In this document: piece by piece, positions 11,434 to 23,011 of the stretch
Layout: every line of letters begins with the position of its first letter
Position numbering within the stretch: position 1 is the first letter of the stretch
Origin: Nageia nagi
Lineage: Eukaryota; Pinophyta
Direction: 5' to 3'
Assembly (NCBI GenBank): GCA_050084985.1
Contig: JBITNC010000001.1
Location: 56,234,001 to 56,298,000 of the forward strand
DNA length: 64,000 nucleotides
The notes under the pieces: generated by a model
The model's input: the letters and a program-made list of their open reading frames with translations, nothing else
The model's database searches: none
What the model was told of the DNA's origin: nothing
Translations under genes and position numbers: made by a program

Positions 11434-12774
11434 TCAAAATACCATCATGCCATGTGTGGTGTGGTTTACCATGGGGTCTTGAGTGATTTGTTTTAGCAAT
11501 TCTTGGGTGGAGCTATCTTCTGCCCAGTCTTGTTTAACTTTATCCAACCATTGAGGAATAGGAGATGAAAGAGCTTGCAGTGCTACTTGATCTTCAAATT
11601 TTTTGAACAAAGCATCGATAACCATATTCTCCTTACCTTTACGATATACTATCTCATAATCATACCCTAGTAGTTTTGTCAAACATTTTTGTTGTTCAAG
11701 CATAGAAATGCATTGCTCAATGAAAAATTTCAAACTATGATGATCTATGAGGATGATGAAATGGCAACTAATGAGATATGCTCTCCAACATTGAACTACA
11801 TAAATGGTGGCAAGCATTTCTTTTTCATAAGTGGATTTACTCAAATTTTTTCTAAACAGTGCTCTATTAGTGAATGCTAAGGGATGGCCCTCCTAAATTA
11901 ATACTACCTCGATTCCTACTCCATAAGCATCACTTTCTATCACAAAGGTTTTAGAATAATCTGGCATTGCTAATACCAAGGTGGTACACATCACGTCCTT
12001 GAGCTTAAGGAAAGCTACCTCAACTTGAGGGGACCATTGGAATGCATTCTTTTTTAAAAACATGGTTATAGGTGCTGCAATATTGCTATAATCCTTCATA
12101 AATTTCCTATAATAGCCTATCAACCCCAAGAATCCTTAGAGACTTTTCAAAGATGTAGGAATAGACTAGTTCTACATGTCAGTAATCTTTTATGGATCCA
12201 CCTTAACTCCCTCTTCAGATATAACATGGCCTAAGTAGTTAATTTCCCTTTTATTGAATGAACATTTTGATTTTTTTGCATATAGCTGGTGTTCCTTTAG
12301 AATTTGTAAAGTTTGGTCAACATGTGCCACATGTTATTACCATGTATTACTATAGATTAAGATATCATCAAAGAAAACTAAAATGAACTTCCTAAGGAAT
12401 GAATGAAATACTTGGTTCATTAAACTTTGAAACATGGATGGAGCATTTGTGAGGCTAAAAGGAATGAGCAAGAACTCATAATGGTCCTCATGGGTGCAAA
12501 ATGCAATTTTCAATATATCCTCCTCCTTGAGGTGGATTTGGTGATACCCAGATTGTAGGTCCAGCTTGAAAAAATATCTTACCCCATGCAGTTCAACCAA
12601 TAATTCATCAATGATTGGGATGGAAAATTTATCCTTGATGGTAATTTTGTTGAGGGCCCTGAAATCCACACACGTATTCCAGGAACCATATTTCCTACAA
12701 ATCAATATAATTAGATAAGAATATGGGCTTATGCTAGGTTGGATTACTTCTACATCCAATAATTCCTTAACCAA
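11434..12774 (-). pseudogene. Gypsy reverse transcriptase-RNase H
   Basis: RT is at 12337-12774: it has VDFRALNKITIKDKF, the FFKLDLQSGYHQI box and the catalytic FFDDILIYS motif. The thumb and connection continue at 11893-12129 (GLIGYYRKFM, then FVIESDAYGVGI, the first RNase H aspartate region). RNase H continues at 11434-11844 (STYEKEMLA, then the HHSLKFF region and YRKGKENMVIDAL). Catalytic YDD-type aspartates survive, but frameshifts near 12130-12340 and 11845-11893 split the protein. Confidence 0.88.
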
Positions 12775-12882
12775 TTTTTCAATTTTATTTTTCTATAAAC
12801 AAGGATATCGATAAGGATGAATGTTTGGTGGGTGACTTCTCAACACCAACTGGATAGCATGATCATGTGATCACTAGGGTGA

Positions 12883-13560
12883 TTAGCCCATTAGTTCCTC
12901 AAAGGTACTTGATTGCTTACTTAAGATGGGCTGTAGATCCTTAGGCTTTATGATTTCAAATTTGGTGATTGATAGAGAGTATAATTGTGTCAGCATTCCT
13001 TTTCCAATTTTTTGTAGGATCTTTTCCATGTGATGTGAGCTCATAAATTGTATAGATCCACCCTGTAATCCTCTGAGAGTATGCTCTTGTTCATCTATTT
13101 TGAAGGTCATCCATAGCTCTGCAACATTCCACTGTACGATGCCCAAAGTCCTCAACCATTGTACCTCTAAAACTATATCACATCCCCCAAGTGGTAAAGC
13201 ATACATGTCACTTTTCAAAGTATAATGGTCCATGCTTATTTTGACATTATGATATATGCCTTTACATGCTATTTTTCCTCCATTACCAACCATAACCTCA
13301 AAATTATTTGTAGGGTGGATGTAATAGTCAGCAACCTTAGCCACTCGTGGATCAATGAAATTATGAGTACTTCCCAAATCTAACAATATTATGAGAGGGC
13401 ACTTTTTAAAAAACCCTTTGACCTTCATAGTATGAGGGGTGGTAATTCTTGCTAATGCATTGTAAGAGATAATTAGGGCCTCCTCATCTAGAATTTCCTC
13501 TATAGCCTCTTTAGGTGCACTCTCATATTCCTCCTCACTAGGAGCATCAGCATCAAGCAA
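12883..13560 (-). pseudogene. Gypsy retroviral-type aspartic protease
   Basis: A 225-codon open frame with the pattern ALARITTPHTMKVKG followed by ILLDLGSTHNFID, the signature of plant gypsy aspartic proteases. The active site should read D-S/T-G; here it reads D-L-G, a change expected to abolish cleavage. Downstream, the second conserved strand (GGCDIVLEVQWL, usually LGxxDVVLGxxWL) is present. It lies between gag and RT in the expected place. Confidence 0.85.
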
Positions 13561-13689
13561 ATATAACTTTTGTTGTGTACAATGATAACCATGAACAAAT
13601 TTCTCATCATAATTATATCATAAGACCTTTTGATTTTCTTCCATTTTCTCCCATGTTAATTTCTTAGTTTGCATTGTGCGATTCAATGG

Positions 13690-14526
13690 TGGGGCACTTA
13701 TGTTATTAGAAGAATGGGAAATATTATGTGTTTTGGTAAATGGAGGTCTTGCATTTTGTTGATGAGCATTGGATTTATCTTTAATGAGCTTTGCCAAGGC
13801 AAAATAGCATCCATCATAGTTTTGGGATTAAACATTTTGACCTCTAGTTTAATTTCTTCCTTTAAGGCACTGATAAAATAACTTGTGAAAAATGCATCAT
13901 CCAATCCCTTTATGTGATTTGCCAATTTTTCAAATTGATTTTGGTATTATTTGGTTGTTGTATTTTGACGTAACTTGGTTAATGCACTTATGAAATCTTC
14001 ATAGTCACTAGGACCAAAATATATTAATAATTGTTGAGTGAATTCATCCCATGAAGGAGCAAGATGCATTTTTGAGTACCACTAGTGCCATTGGAGAGCC
14101 TCACAATCTAAGTAAAAAGATGCCATGTGTACCTTCAACTCCTCTAGGATTTGGTTTAATGTGGAATACTATTCAACTTTATAAATCCAACCAGTGGGAT
14201 TATCTCCATAAAATTGAGGAAAATCCAATTTGGTTGTGAGGGGAAGAATGAAACCACCTTATTGGCTTTGAAAGTTATGTTGATACCCTTATGGATTTTT
14301 TGACTATCCTGATTGCTGTGAACTGGATGCATTATTGGTATGACTAAGACTTAGTTAAACACTATCACATTTACTGTTAAGGGTTTGTATTTATGTCTAT
14401 ATTTATCAAATTTCTACTCTAAATGTATTGGTAAGTGTATCTAGCATTTGTTGGATCATAGTTTGAAATATCATCACGATAGGATCAACTTATGATGTTA
14501 TTTGGGATCTTATTTCAGGTGCCATT
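13690..14526 (-). pseudogene. Gypsy gag
   Basis: Starts about 14526 (ATG). A matrix/capsid region reads FPQFYGDNPTGWIYK near 14190-14235, YFGPSDYEDFISAL near 13990-14035, and an open piece at 13698-13925 with LANHIKGLDDAFFTSYFISAL and a following KTMMDAI. This matches the retrotransposon gag family of chromoviruses. Stops interrupt it in several places. A zinc knuckle could not be placed with confidence. Confidence 0.75.
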
Positions 14527-15275
14527 TCTAAAAACTACTATTTTTGATGCTGCTATTTTTAGAAATTGCTATTTTTAGAAAGTACTCAAAAAAGTCTATG
14601 GGTGTAATATATCAAAATGATCAGTTCAAAAAGATGATTACAATGGGTTAGGTATCATGATGATGATTTTTGGACCCTCGAACTCTTTCTTTTTACATTG
14701 TGGGTGTGTATGGTTTTATTAAAAAGTACTAAAATGGTACAGATTTTTAGTTATTTAGCTCTAAAGTTTTTGCTGCCTCTAAACTATTATTTCTAGTAGC
14801 TCTAAAAAATTACATGTCGTACATTTTGCTTTTCGAATTAAGGTTTTTTGTGTGAAGGAACGATTCTAAGGTAAGGATTATCTGCTCTGTAGGCTTGTAT
14901 AAACACCCCTCCTATCCAACTTTTGCAAGGAAAGAGGCTACAAATATGGCTTCTATGATAAGTAACTTTCCAACAGCACTTGTTGGTGCATTACAATTAT
15001 AGATGGATGACATAACTTCCTACCTAGTTTTCATTTATAGCCTAGATAGTCTTCAATATACTTTTCAATACGTGGAGTCCAATTCCATGTAGGGTTCTAT
15101 CTGAGGCCTGGGTATTGGTGTAGAGTTTTTTGCACGTCAATTCACTCATAGCTTTATGGGCAAGTATGCTTAGCCAAAAATGATAGATCCTCTTAGATAT
15201 TTTAAAACCCTTGATATAAGATTTTTAGCTTAGACCTCTAAATTTTTTTTGCTCCAATAGAATGGCCCTAGAAAG

Positions 15276-15290
15276 AGCTCTAATACCAGA
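15276..15290 (-). other. Primer-binding site, tRNA-iMet type
   Basis: On the minus strand, TGGTATTAGAGCT lies two bases inside the 5' LTR, one or two substitutions from the plant initiator-Met tRNA complement TGGTATCAGAGC. It sets the orientation of the element. Confidence 0.85.
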
Positions 15291-15700
15291 TGTTATGATG
15301 CTACAAATATGAAAAGGGAAATATTGTAGAAATGAAATGAATATTTATTTGAAATAGGAAAATGATAACCATCTATTGGAAATAACATAGAATGCGCTGG
15401 TAAATAGAACATGAAATAGCATCAATAAGCAGATAAGGATAGGATTTTATTGAATAGTAATAGAATCATAGGTTGCTTCGAGGGGGCTACCTCTTTATAA
15501 TTCCAAAGGTAAAAAATAATATTCAAGATGTATTTCTCCACATAATTCTATCTATTTATATTAAACTAACTCTAACCCTAATAGTAATGCAAAATCGGGC
15601 CCTGCCTTTACAATCACAATATTACGATTTACAATATAGGCCAACCATTTAATAAAATACTAATACTAACACTGAAATGTTAGGATGTGGGATCCTAACA
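15291..15700 (-). repeat. 5' LTR of the chromovirus
   Basis: Pairs with 9714-10122 over its whole length; termini are TGTTATG and CCTAACA. It holds the element promoter by analogy with the family; no TATA box was assigned. Confidence 0.92.
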
Positions 15701-15944
15701 CTGCCTCAACACTTATAAAGACTTCATAATATTTGAACGATTAATCATTGAGCTTGATGATTTAATTTTAAAACTTAATTATGTGAGAAATAATCATTCA
15801 AATTCTATGATATATTAAACTTCAATAAATATTCCATCTATGATAAAATGGTAGACCAAATAGTGGTAGATTAGACAAAAGGAACATTTTGTTACTCTAA
15901 AAAAAAAAGAGAAATGGTTGGCCATATAGGTAAATAAATTAGAC

Positions 15945-16500
15945 CAATGGAGAAGTTTGATGGAGAAAACTTCTCTCTATATAAGGTGAAGATGAACATG
16001 TTTTTAGGATAAAATCTATGAAAATTATGAATAGAACTCATCTAAACTCTATTAATGGAGAAGAAACAATTAAGTTGTAGTAAATAGATAGCAAATCATT
16101 AACTATAATCTTGATCAACCTAAAGGATGCATAATCATTATATGTAAGAAGTATGAAAATCTCAAAGAATGCATAGGATACATGGTGTCAAATTTTTGAA
16201 ACAAAGGATGTGGAAATAAGGTTGTATCTATGAAGGGAATTATTTCATCCATGTATGGCCAATGAAGAATCAATATCATATCACATCAACAAATTCACAT
16301 ATTTGTTGAATGCAATTGGTTATCAAATCTCAAAAGAGGATAGAGTTATTGAGCTTTTTGGGAGTCTTCCATGTTCAATTGAAATTTTGATAGTCTCTTT
16401 AGGTACACAAGCTAATCTCAAACTCTAACTAGTAATTGGGTTATTACTACAAGAGGAGTTGAGAAGAGAAGACATGGGTATAAAATTATAAACTCCTAAA
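15945..16500 (+). pseudogene. Copia-type gag relic (UBN2)
   Basis: Plus-strand translation, with frame changes, gives KFDGENFSLYKVKMNMFL, then DTWCQIFETKDV, LYLRRELFHPCM, YHINKFTYLLNAIGYQISKEDRV and ELFGSLPCSIEILI. This is the order and spacing of the copia gag UBN2 domain. The rest of the element was not found, so it is an orphan fragment. Confidence 0.8.
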
Positions 16501-18150
16501 AATAGAGATAACTATTTGAATTTATGACATTTTGTGTTTAATTTAATTTTTGACATTGATACCCTCATTGATAACTATTATTTTATTTTTAGAATTTTCC
16601 ATATAAACTAGTAATAAATATTATACAAGTTTATTTGTTGATTTATGAGTAGGATTTAAATAGGCTAGGATTCTTGATTAGCTACTATATGACCCACAAG
16701 AAAATAAGGTATCCAAGGCTAATATGGAGCATTTTCAATTCAATTCACCATCTTTGTTATATGAGATATTTTATAAAAGTGTTTAATTAGGTATTTAAAG
16801 CCCATTCACATCAAGTACATTTTTGTTATTTGTAAACCCTTTGAGAGATACATGAAGAGTGAATTCACTACCTCATTATCAATAATCCAACCTACTAATA
16901 TGATTACATATGTTTTCAATAAACTACCCCCTCTCACAAAGGCTTTAGAGGTAGTGGATTAGAACCAAAAGTTCCTTTCTTCAACTAATATTATATATTA
17001 CATTTTATATCAATTATTTTGATGTAAAATGTAATCATATATAAACTTGTTTTAATAAAAATATGAGATATGATTTTTGCTCATTTCTTGTATGCTTATA
17101 ATAACATAAAATAAATCTACAAAATAAATTGATAAAAGTATCAAATCAAACAAATGTTCAATTACAACAATAAAAATAAAAATTTAAGTATATTTTAAGA
17201 TGAATATGATAATTTAATTTGTATTACTTTTTCAACCTTTAAATATTACCATTTTGAATATACACTCTTTTTTTTATAGTTATAAAAAGTGAAAACCTCC
17301 AATACAAAAAAAATATTAACAATATTATGAAAGTTCCTAGATAGTTTTTCCTCAACTATTTAGTATTTGAATGTGAGAAAACTTATTGGGCTTTGGATTG
17401 TTTTTGCTTGAAGTATAAGATATCGTACTATTTGAATGATTTTTTCTCACTTGATTAAATTGTAATTTTATTGGGCTTCAAATTATTGTTAAAAATAATA
17501 CTTGATCTTATAACTTCAATGATATCTAAGGACTTAATTTATACCAAAATAAGGTCGATGATTTTAATATTTTACAAATTAGTTATGTGAGAAATAATCA
17601 AATTCAAATACTTAATTGATATATTTTTATTATTGTAAAATATTTGATAGGTCCTACAAACCAAGAAGCTTAAAAGGATGTTAAAATACTTATCTATCTA
17701 TTTAACTATAACCAAAATAAGCTTAGCAATTTTATTATACAACTTAATTATATGATAAATAATCATTCAAATACTTAATTGATACATATTTACTTATGGA
17801 AAAATTTTAATAGGTACTACAAACCAAGGGATTTATATGGATATTAAAATACTTTTTCATATATCTATCTATAAGCTTTAGATATTTTTATGTTATCATA
17901 GAAGTACTAGTAAAAACATAATAAAGAATTACAATTTGAGGTATATTACTTAGGATCTACTGATCAAAATTCTATTTCATTTAAATGGCACACTTCTCTT
18001 CCTTTTGCATTCTTGTAATATTTTTTTATTATCTCTCCCCTTTGATCATTGACTCTTCCCTTATTGCATGATCTCCCTTGCACCCATGTATATGCACATC
18101 CTTCTCCACTTCACTCTTCTCCCTTAAATGGCTAATTTAAGTCAAAATAG
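16501..18150. other. AT-rich spacer with small repeats
   Basis: No gene is seen. It contains an inverted repeat at 16997-17035 (16-bp arms with one mismatch, 7-bp loop) and a tandem repeat at 17490-17880. A short part of the tandem unit also occurs at 15771-15803. Confidence 0.5.
17490..17880 (+). repeat. Degenerate ~166-bp tandem repeat, about two units
   Basis: The block ATACCAAAATAAG (about 17541) recurs at about 17707. Both are followed by a TTATGTGAGAAATAATC-like string, CAAATACTTAATTGATA and TAGGTCCTACAAACCAAG. Confidence 0.7.
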
Positions 18151-18359
18151 TCATCAAAAAAAATGGTTGAGCCTCTTTAATTTCAAAATATCTAAATTAT
18201 TTATTGATTATCTACTTGATCTTAAAATAAATTCTAGTGATGAGTTGCATGACTCAACATTTTGGATAATCTAATCTAATTAGAAGAATAATATCACAAG
18301 AGTTAATTTATCAAAAAATTTATAAGCACCTGACAAAATATTAACCAAATTCATTCTTA

Positions 18360-18800
18360 GACAAGCCTAAAATGGAGAGTTAATGGTAATTTCAAAATCA
18401 TCCTCCTCCTAAAAGTCATTCTACTTTTCAAATGCAATCTTGAGTTCAATGTGGAGGAAGTCCTTCATAAAGATCCTTTATTTTTTAGAAAATAATACCT
18501 CAACCTACGTAAACGGTATAAGGTATTATGCCCTAAGAAGGAAAATATGTTTACCATCCCAATATGGGTACAACTTTTGGAGCTTCCTCTTGAATTTTGA
18601 AATGTTAACATCATAGAAGGAATTACCAAGTTAATTGAATTATTAATTGTAAAGTATTCAATTACAACAAATAAAATACACCTTTTAGTAGTAAGACTTT
18701 ATGTTAATGAAAATATTACCAAGGATATATTGGAGCATATGTACAAAGTTGGTTTTATTAAAAGTGGACACGGTTGGGTTGGTTAGTGAGTTCATAAGAA
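18360..18800 (+). pseudogene. LINE ORF1-type (DUF4283) relic
   Basis: Two frames together read a DUF4283-like segment: PSFFR, a KRYKVLCPKKENMFTIPIW-like block, then WVQLLELPLEF followed by NIIEGITKL and a later GFIKSGHGW. The (I/V)PIWVxLxxLPLEfw motif is characteristic of the plant domain found in LINE ORF1 and related CCHC proteins. Stops and shifts are present, and no endonuclease or RT was found downstream. Confidence 0.6.
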
Positions 18801-19524
18801 AAGGGATCCTATTTTATGTTGGATTCCTTCTATTAATGTAATAGACCTTAATAATCTTATTTTGTAAAAGTAAACTTGATCAAAAATAGCAAAATAAAAT
18901 AAAACCATGTAAGATAATAAGAACATAACCATATGAAGAGGTTCACCTAATACTATGGGCTACATCCCAAGAGAAATACCAGACCTAGTATTCATTGTAT
19001 TAGCAACAATAATACAATGCACATTCATGAAGAGTACATCAACAATATACATAGACAACTGCAACATCTCCTCCTCATCACTCTAGCATTATATCTCATG
19101 AGCTTCTTCTCCCTCACAACATAGTCACTCTACCATGACTACAACATTGCTACAAGAAATCCTCCTTAAGCTCTACAATAAGATCCCATATCACTATGTA
19201 ACCTCCAACCAATGCTACACATATACAATAGATATACACTCTCACTATGCAACCTCTCACACAACCATTTTAGGCCCCTTTACAATGCTCTCACAACATC
19301 ATCTCAGAGCATTCTTCCTATGCTCTCCAAGTGCTCTCATGGAACTATATTTGCCCACACACATACCTAATATTTTAATGATTTATAAATACATGAATAT
19401 ATAGAATTTATCCCACCCAAATAATAAAATAGTAACAAGAACCTTTATACATGTATAATCTGTTGGGTAATTTAGCCCATGCATTTTCCCAGATCAATTG
19501 GGTAATTTTTCCTTCTACCAATTT
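18801..19524. other. Intergenic, one unrecognised small frame
   Basis: An 89-codon plus-strand frame at 19135-19404 is rich in Thr, His and Tyr, has no known motif and sits in CT/CA-rich DNA; it is probably chance. The outer copia element begins at 19530. Confidence 0.4.
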
Positions 19525-19529
19525 GTGTC

Positions 19530-20025
19530 TAGAGGGAGTGAACTATAAATAATACAATTTTAAACTACCAATATCACATGAAAGCTCACTCTAACATCAA
19601 AACTTAAGCATAAACAATCTCACAAAGTGACTCGAGATGTAAAGTGGTTCCTTGAATTAGGACTACATCCACTAACAAGATATTACTTCATTCATAAAGA
19701 CAAATCTCTTAGAATCCTTCTAACTTCATCTTCTAATCACTATCCTAGAGCATAAATTTGCTTTTCCAATTAGGTAGTTATATTCAAAAAGGAGGCCTTC
19801 TATTTATAGGCCAAAATCCCCCTTTGGATCACCCTTTTAACCATTATACAAAGGCATGACATGCTACTCTCTTTTACCCAAGAGGCATGCTCATGAGATG
19901 GAGTGTAGGATAAGTTACATTATCATATTCATTTAAATACTTAAGCTATCTAGTGATACCATTAAGTATTAATGAATTTACAAATAGGAACATTACAAAA
20001 CCTTACAATAATGTTACATTCCACA
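19530..20025 (-). repeat. 3' LTR of outer copia (family 1)
   Basis: Reverse complement begins TGTGGAATGTAACATT and aligns with the other family-1 LTRs, including the TATAAATAGAAGG block at about 19795-19807. Confidence 0.9.
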
Positions 20026-20035
20026 CTCCCCCTTA
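20026..20035 (-). other. Polypurine tract of outer copia
   Basis: TAAGGGGGAG on the minus strand directly abuts the 3' LTR. The inner copy has TAATGGGAG in the same place. Confidence 0.85.
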
Positions 20036-20739
20036 ATGCAATATTGGTATAGAGTGAAGAAGAGAGAAGTTAAGAGAGAGTAAGAGAATTCTCCTCCATA
20101 TAGATACAATTGGAGATGAGAAATTTTTACATCTTTGTGAAGTAAGCAAGATCTTAGTTTGAGACTCACTACTTTACCATTTTAACAAATAGTTTATAAT
20201 AAAATCATTAACCATAACCGATTTTAGTGTACATAAAGTAGTCATCCAACTGAAATTCATGATAAGTCTCCATGAGCTTGCACACTTGAAGTAACCTGCA
20301 ATCTCAAAAGAAACTTGCAAGTTACAAGTACCTCAAACAACAAGATCAGTTAGATGCAACACATTCATATCAACAAGGATAGATGAAGTAAATAATGCCA
20401 TCATAGACTGATCAATGGTGCTCTATAAGACATCACAAAGATGCCAAGCTAATTCTCATAGTCACCTGCTATATACAAAACATGTGTTGATTATCATTAT
20501 AGAATATAGTATAACAAAATACACATACAAGTTCCTCACATATGGATAATTAAATAGTACCAAAAGACACATATGAGTTTCTTACACATGGATTACTAAA
20601 TAGTGCTAGGATGGCCAATCATTTTCTAAAAAAATTGTACAAGTTCCTTATGTAAAGAAAACTTACCTCAAAGGTGTACAAAAAAATCACAAATATGAAT
20701 TCAACATAAGAATTCAAACTTCACTCCCACTTGAAGGTA
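20036..20739 (-). other. 3' untranslated region of outer copia
   Basis: About 700 bp between the end of RNase H and the polypurine tract. It is noncoding and matches the inner element's 36240-36986 in inverted orientation. Confidence 0.75.
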
Positions 20740-22494
20740 ACTTCACCAACCTGATAGCATCCCTAAGATTACTGAATTAAGCTTTAAAAAGGGGCTTGGT
20801 GAATAAATCAATAGATTTCAAGGTTGATGGACAATACTCTAGGTGTATAATGCCATCAAAAACCTTTTCCTTGATGAAATGGTCTTGGATTTTCACATAT
20901 TTTGTTATCTGATGGAACATAGGATTCGTAACCAAAGAAATAGTCAACTAATTTTTTAAAGAAATAAGATATGGTCAAATTGGTCATACTTAATTTCTTT
21001 TAGAAGATGCCTAAGCCAAATAGCTTCTTAGGCTACAAAAAACATGGCTTAGTATTTAACTTCTATGGTAGAAAGAGAAACAGTAGGTTTCTTCTTGGAA
21101 GCCCAAGAGATAGAACCTGAACCAATGCTAAAAACATATGCAGAGGTTGATTTCCTATCATCTCTATCTCCCCCATAGTCAAAATTTGAGAACCCTAAGA
21201 GAAAAATGAGGGCAACTTGGAATACTTGAGAGCAAGATCCTTTATCCCTGCAACATACCTTCAGATTTGCTTAACAACATTGAGGTGCTCAACATATGGT
21301 TTTTGCATGAATCATACCATCATATTCACTACAAAGGTAATATCTACCCTAAAAATAGTCAAATAAAGAAGAATACCAATTAATTATCTATAATTTGTAG
21401 CATCAACTAGCTAAGAGTTAGAGATAAGGAAAATATAATCCTAAGAGAGACCAGGATCACTTCATGTCTACACTCTTCCATTCCAAACTTTTGCAATATG
21501 TCTAATATATACTTGAATTAACTGAGATACATATAATCCTTGTATTAGTACACTTATATTCCAAGGTAGTAGTGCAAGAGACCAAGATTAATCATTTCAA
21601 ATATTATCTTAAGTTTGGATATGCATTATTGAATGATTATCATTATTTCAGTTATCAAAATATCATACACATAAAGAAGAATCAAGATAATGTATTTTCT
21701 CTGATTAGCACATATAAATCAGATTCAAAGAACCACTTGGAGAATCCAATATTTGTAAAGTATCTTAAAATCTTATTATACTAAGCTCTAGGTGCTTACT
21801 TAAGTCCATATAAAGACTTCTTTAGCTTACACACAAATGACTCATTACCTTCCAAAATAAAACATTTTGGTTGGTTCATGTATATTTCCACATCTAATTC
21901 ACCATTGTGAAATGCAATCTTGACATCAAGTTGAAAAACTTTCTATCCTTAAGTTGTTGAAAGAGTAAGGATTATTTTGAAGTAGGCATCTTTGCCATAA
22001 GAGAAAAGGTTTTCTCATAATCCACTTCATATTTTTAAGAAAAACCATTGGTCACTAACCTTGCCTTGTATTTCTCAATATCTCCAACTAAATTGAACTT
22101 AACCTTATAGATCCACTTATTGATAATTACATTCTTCTCATTAGGATAAGGAACCAAATCCCAAGTTTTATTTTTCATAAGTGCCTCATACTTCACTTTC
22201 ATGGCTTCCATCCAGTACTCATGCTTTGAAACTTATTTGAATGATGAGGGCTCATTCTTGTTATCAATTTTGGTAAATAAGGATTTGTTCAAGGTCATAC
22301 TCCTTATTATTCTTTGTGTTGGAGAATTTTGCTCTTAAGGTGACTTGTCTACATCAATATCCAACCAGTTAGGTGCAACTGGTGAGTCATATGGATCATC
22401 AACATCCTCATTAAAAGTAGATTCTTTAGAAAGTTCATTGAACTTTACATCCTTGATACGAACATTGCTTTGTAGGATGGAGAGTAAAGCTTGT
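20740..22494 (-). pseudogene. Copia pol (RT-RNase H) of outer element
   Basis: Inverted counterpart of 34480-36240. Recognisable pieces on the minus strand include the RT entry around 22080-22200 (NKWIYKVKF-like, then YKARL), the RT region near 21640-21780 and the RNase H end around 20880-21150 (region of the DRKST and SSIEVEY-like motifs). Many stops are present. The 5' boundary at 22494 is the insertion point of the inner element, within the integrase C-terminal region. Confidence 0.8.
22490..22494 (+). other. Target duplication, left copy, of inner copia
   Basis: CTTGT here and CATGT at 37489-37493 flank the inner element. They correspond to a single ACAAG in the uninterrupted homologous sequence (minus sense). 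Confidence 0.75.
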
Positions 22495-22997
22495 TATTGA
22501 AATGTATAATGCATTATTGTAAAGGTTTTGTAATGTTCCTTTTTGTAAATTCACTAACACTTAATGGTATCATTAGATACCTTAAGTATTTAAGTAAATA
22601 TGATAATGTAACTTATCGTACACTCCATCTCATGAGCATGCCCTTTGGATAAAAGGGAGTAGCATGTCATGCTTTTGTATAATGGCTAAAAAGATGATCC
22701 AAAGGGGGATTTTGGCCTATAAATAGAAGGCACCCTCTTTGAAGATAACTACCTAATTGAAAAAGCAAAGTTATGCTCTAGGATAGTGATTAGGAGATGA
22801 AGTTAGAAGGATTGTAAGAGAATTATCTTTGTGAATGAAGTAAGATCTTGTTAGTGGATGTACTTCTAGTTGGAGGAGCCACTTTATATCTTGAGTTATT
22901 TTGTGATATTGTCTATGCTTAAGTTCTTGATATTAGAGTGAGATTCCATGTGATCTTAGTAGTTTAGGATTGTATTTTTTATAGTTCAATAATTTCA
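22495..22997 (+). repeat. 5' LTR of inner copia (family 1)
   Basis: Starts TATTGAAATG, where the canonical TG has become TA, and ends AATTTCA. TATAAATAGAAGG at about 22720-22732 is a likely TATA element. The PBS follows directly. Confidence 0.9.
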
Positions 22998-22999
22998 TT

Positions 23000-23011
23000 T
23001 GGTATCAAAGC
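23000..23011 (+). other. Primer-binding site, tRNA-iMet type
   Basis: TGGTATCAAAGC, one base from the plant initiator-Met complement, two bases after the LTR end. Confidence 0.88.

Larger units (their letters stand above)
9714..15700 (-). mobile_element. Ty3/gypsy chromovirus, complete but inactive
   Basis: A 5,987-bp element with LTRs of 409 and 410 bp that begin TGTTA and end TAACA (TAGCA in the left copy). Target duplication is CTACC on the left (9709-9713) and CTGCC on the right (15701-15705), one mismatch. Domain order on the minus strand is gag, protease, RT, RNase H, integrase and a C-terminal chromodomain-like segment, which is the gypsy order and marks a chromovirus. Every coding domain carries stops or frameshifts. 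The LTRs differ at around 30 positions by eye, so insertion is fairly old. Confidence 0.93.

Noticed and set aside
16997-17035. Hairpin as a terminator or MITE
   Set aside because: A single AT-rich inverted repeat with a mismatch in AT-rich DNA; chance is a sufficient explanation.
19135-19404. 89-codon plus-strand frame as a gene
   Set aside because: Low-complexity Thr/His/Tyr-rich frame without relatives that I recognise, in CA/CT-rich DNA.
22491-22500. LTR start at the TG of CTTGTTATTG (22492)
   Set aside because: Alignment with the other family-1 LTRs and the CTTGT/CATGT duplication place the start at 22495, with the terminal TG mutated to TA.
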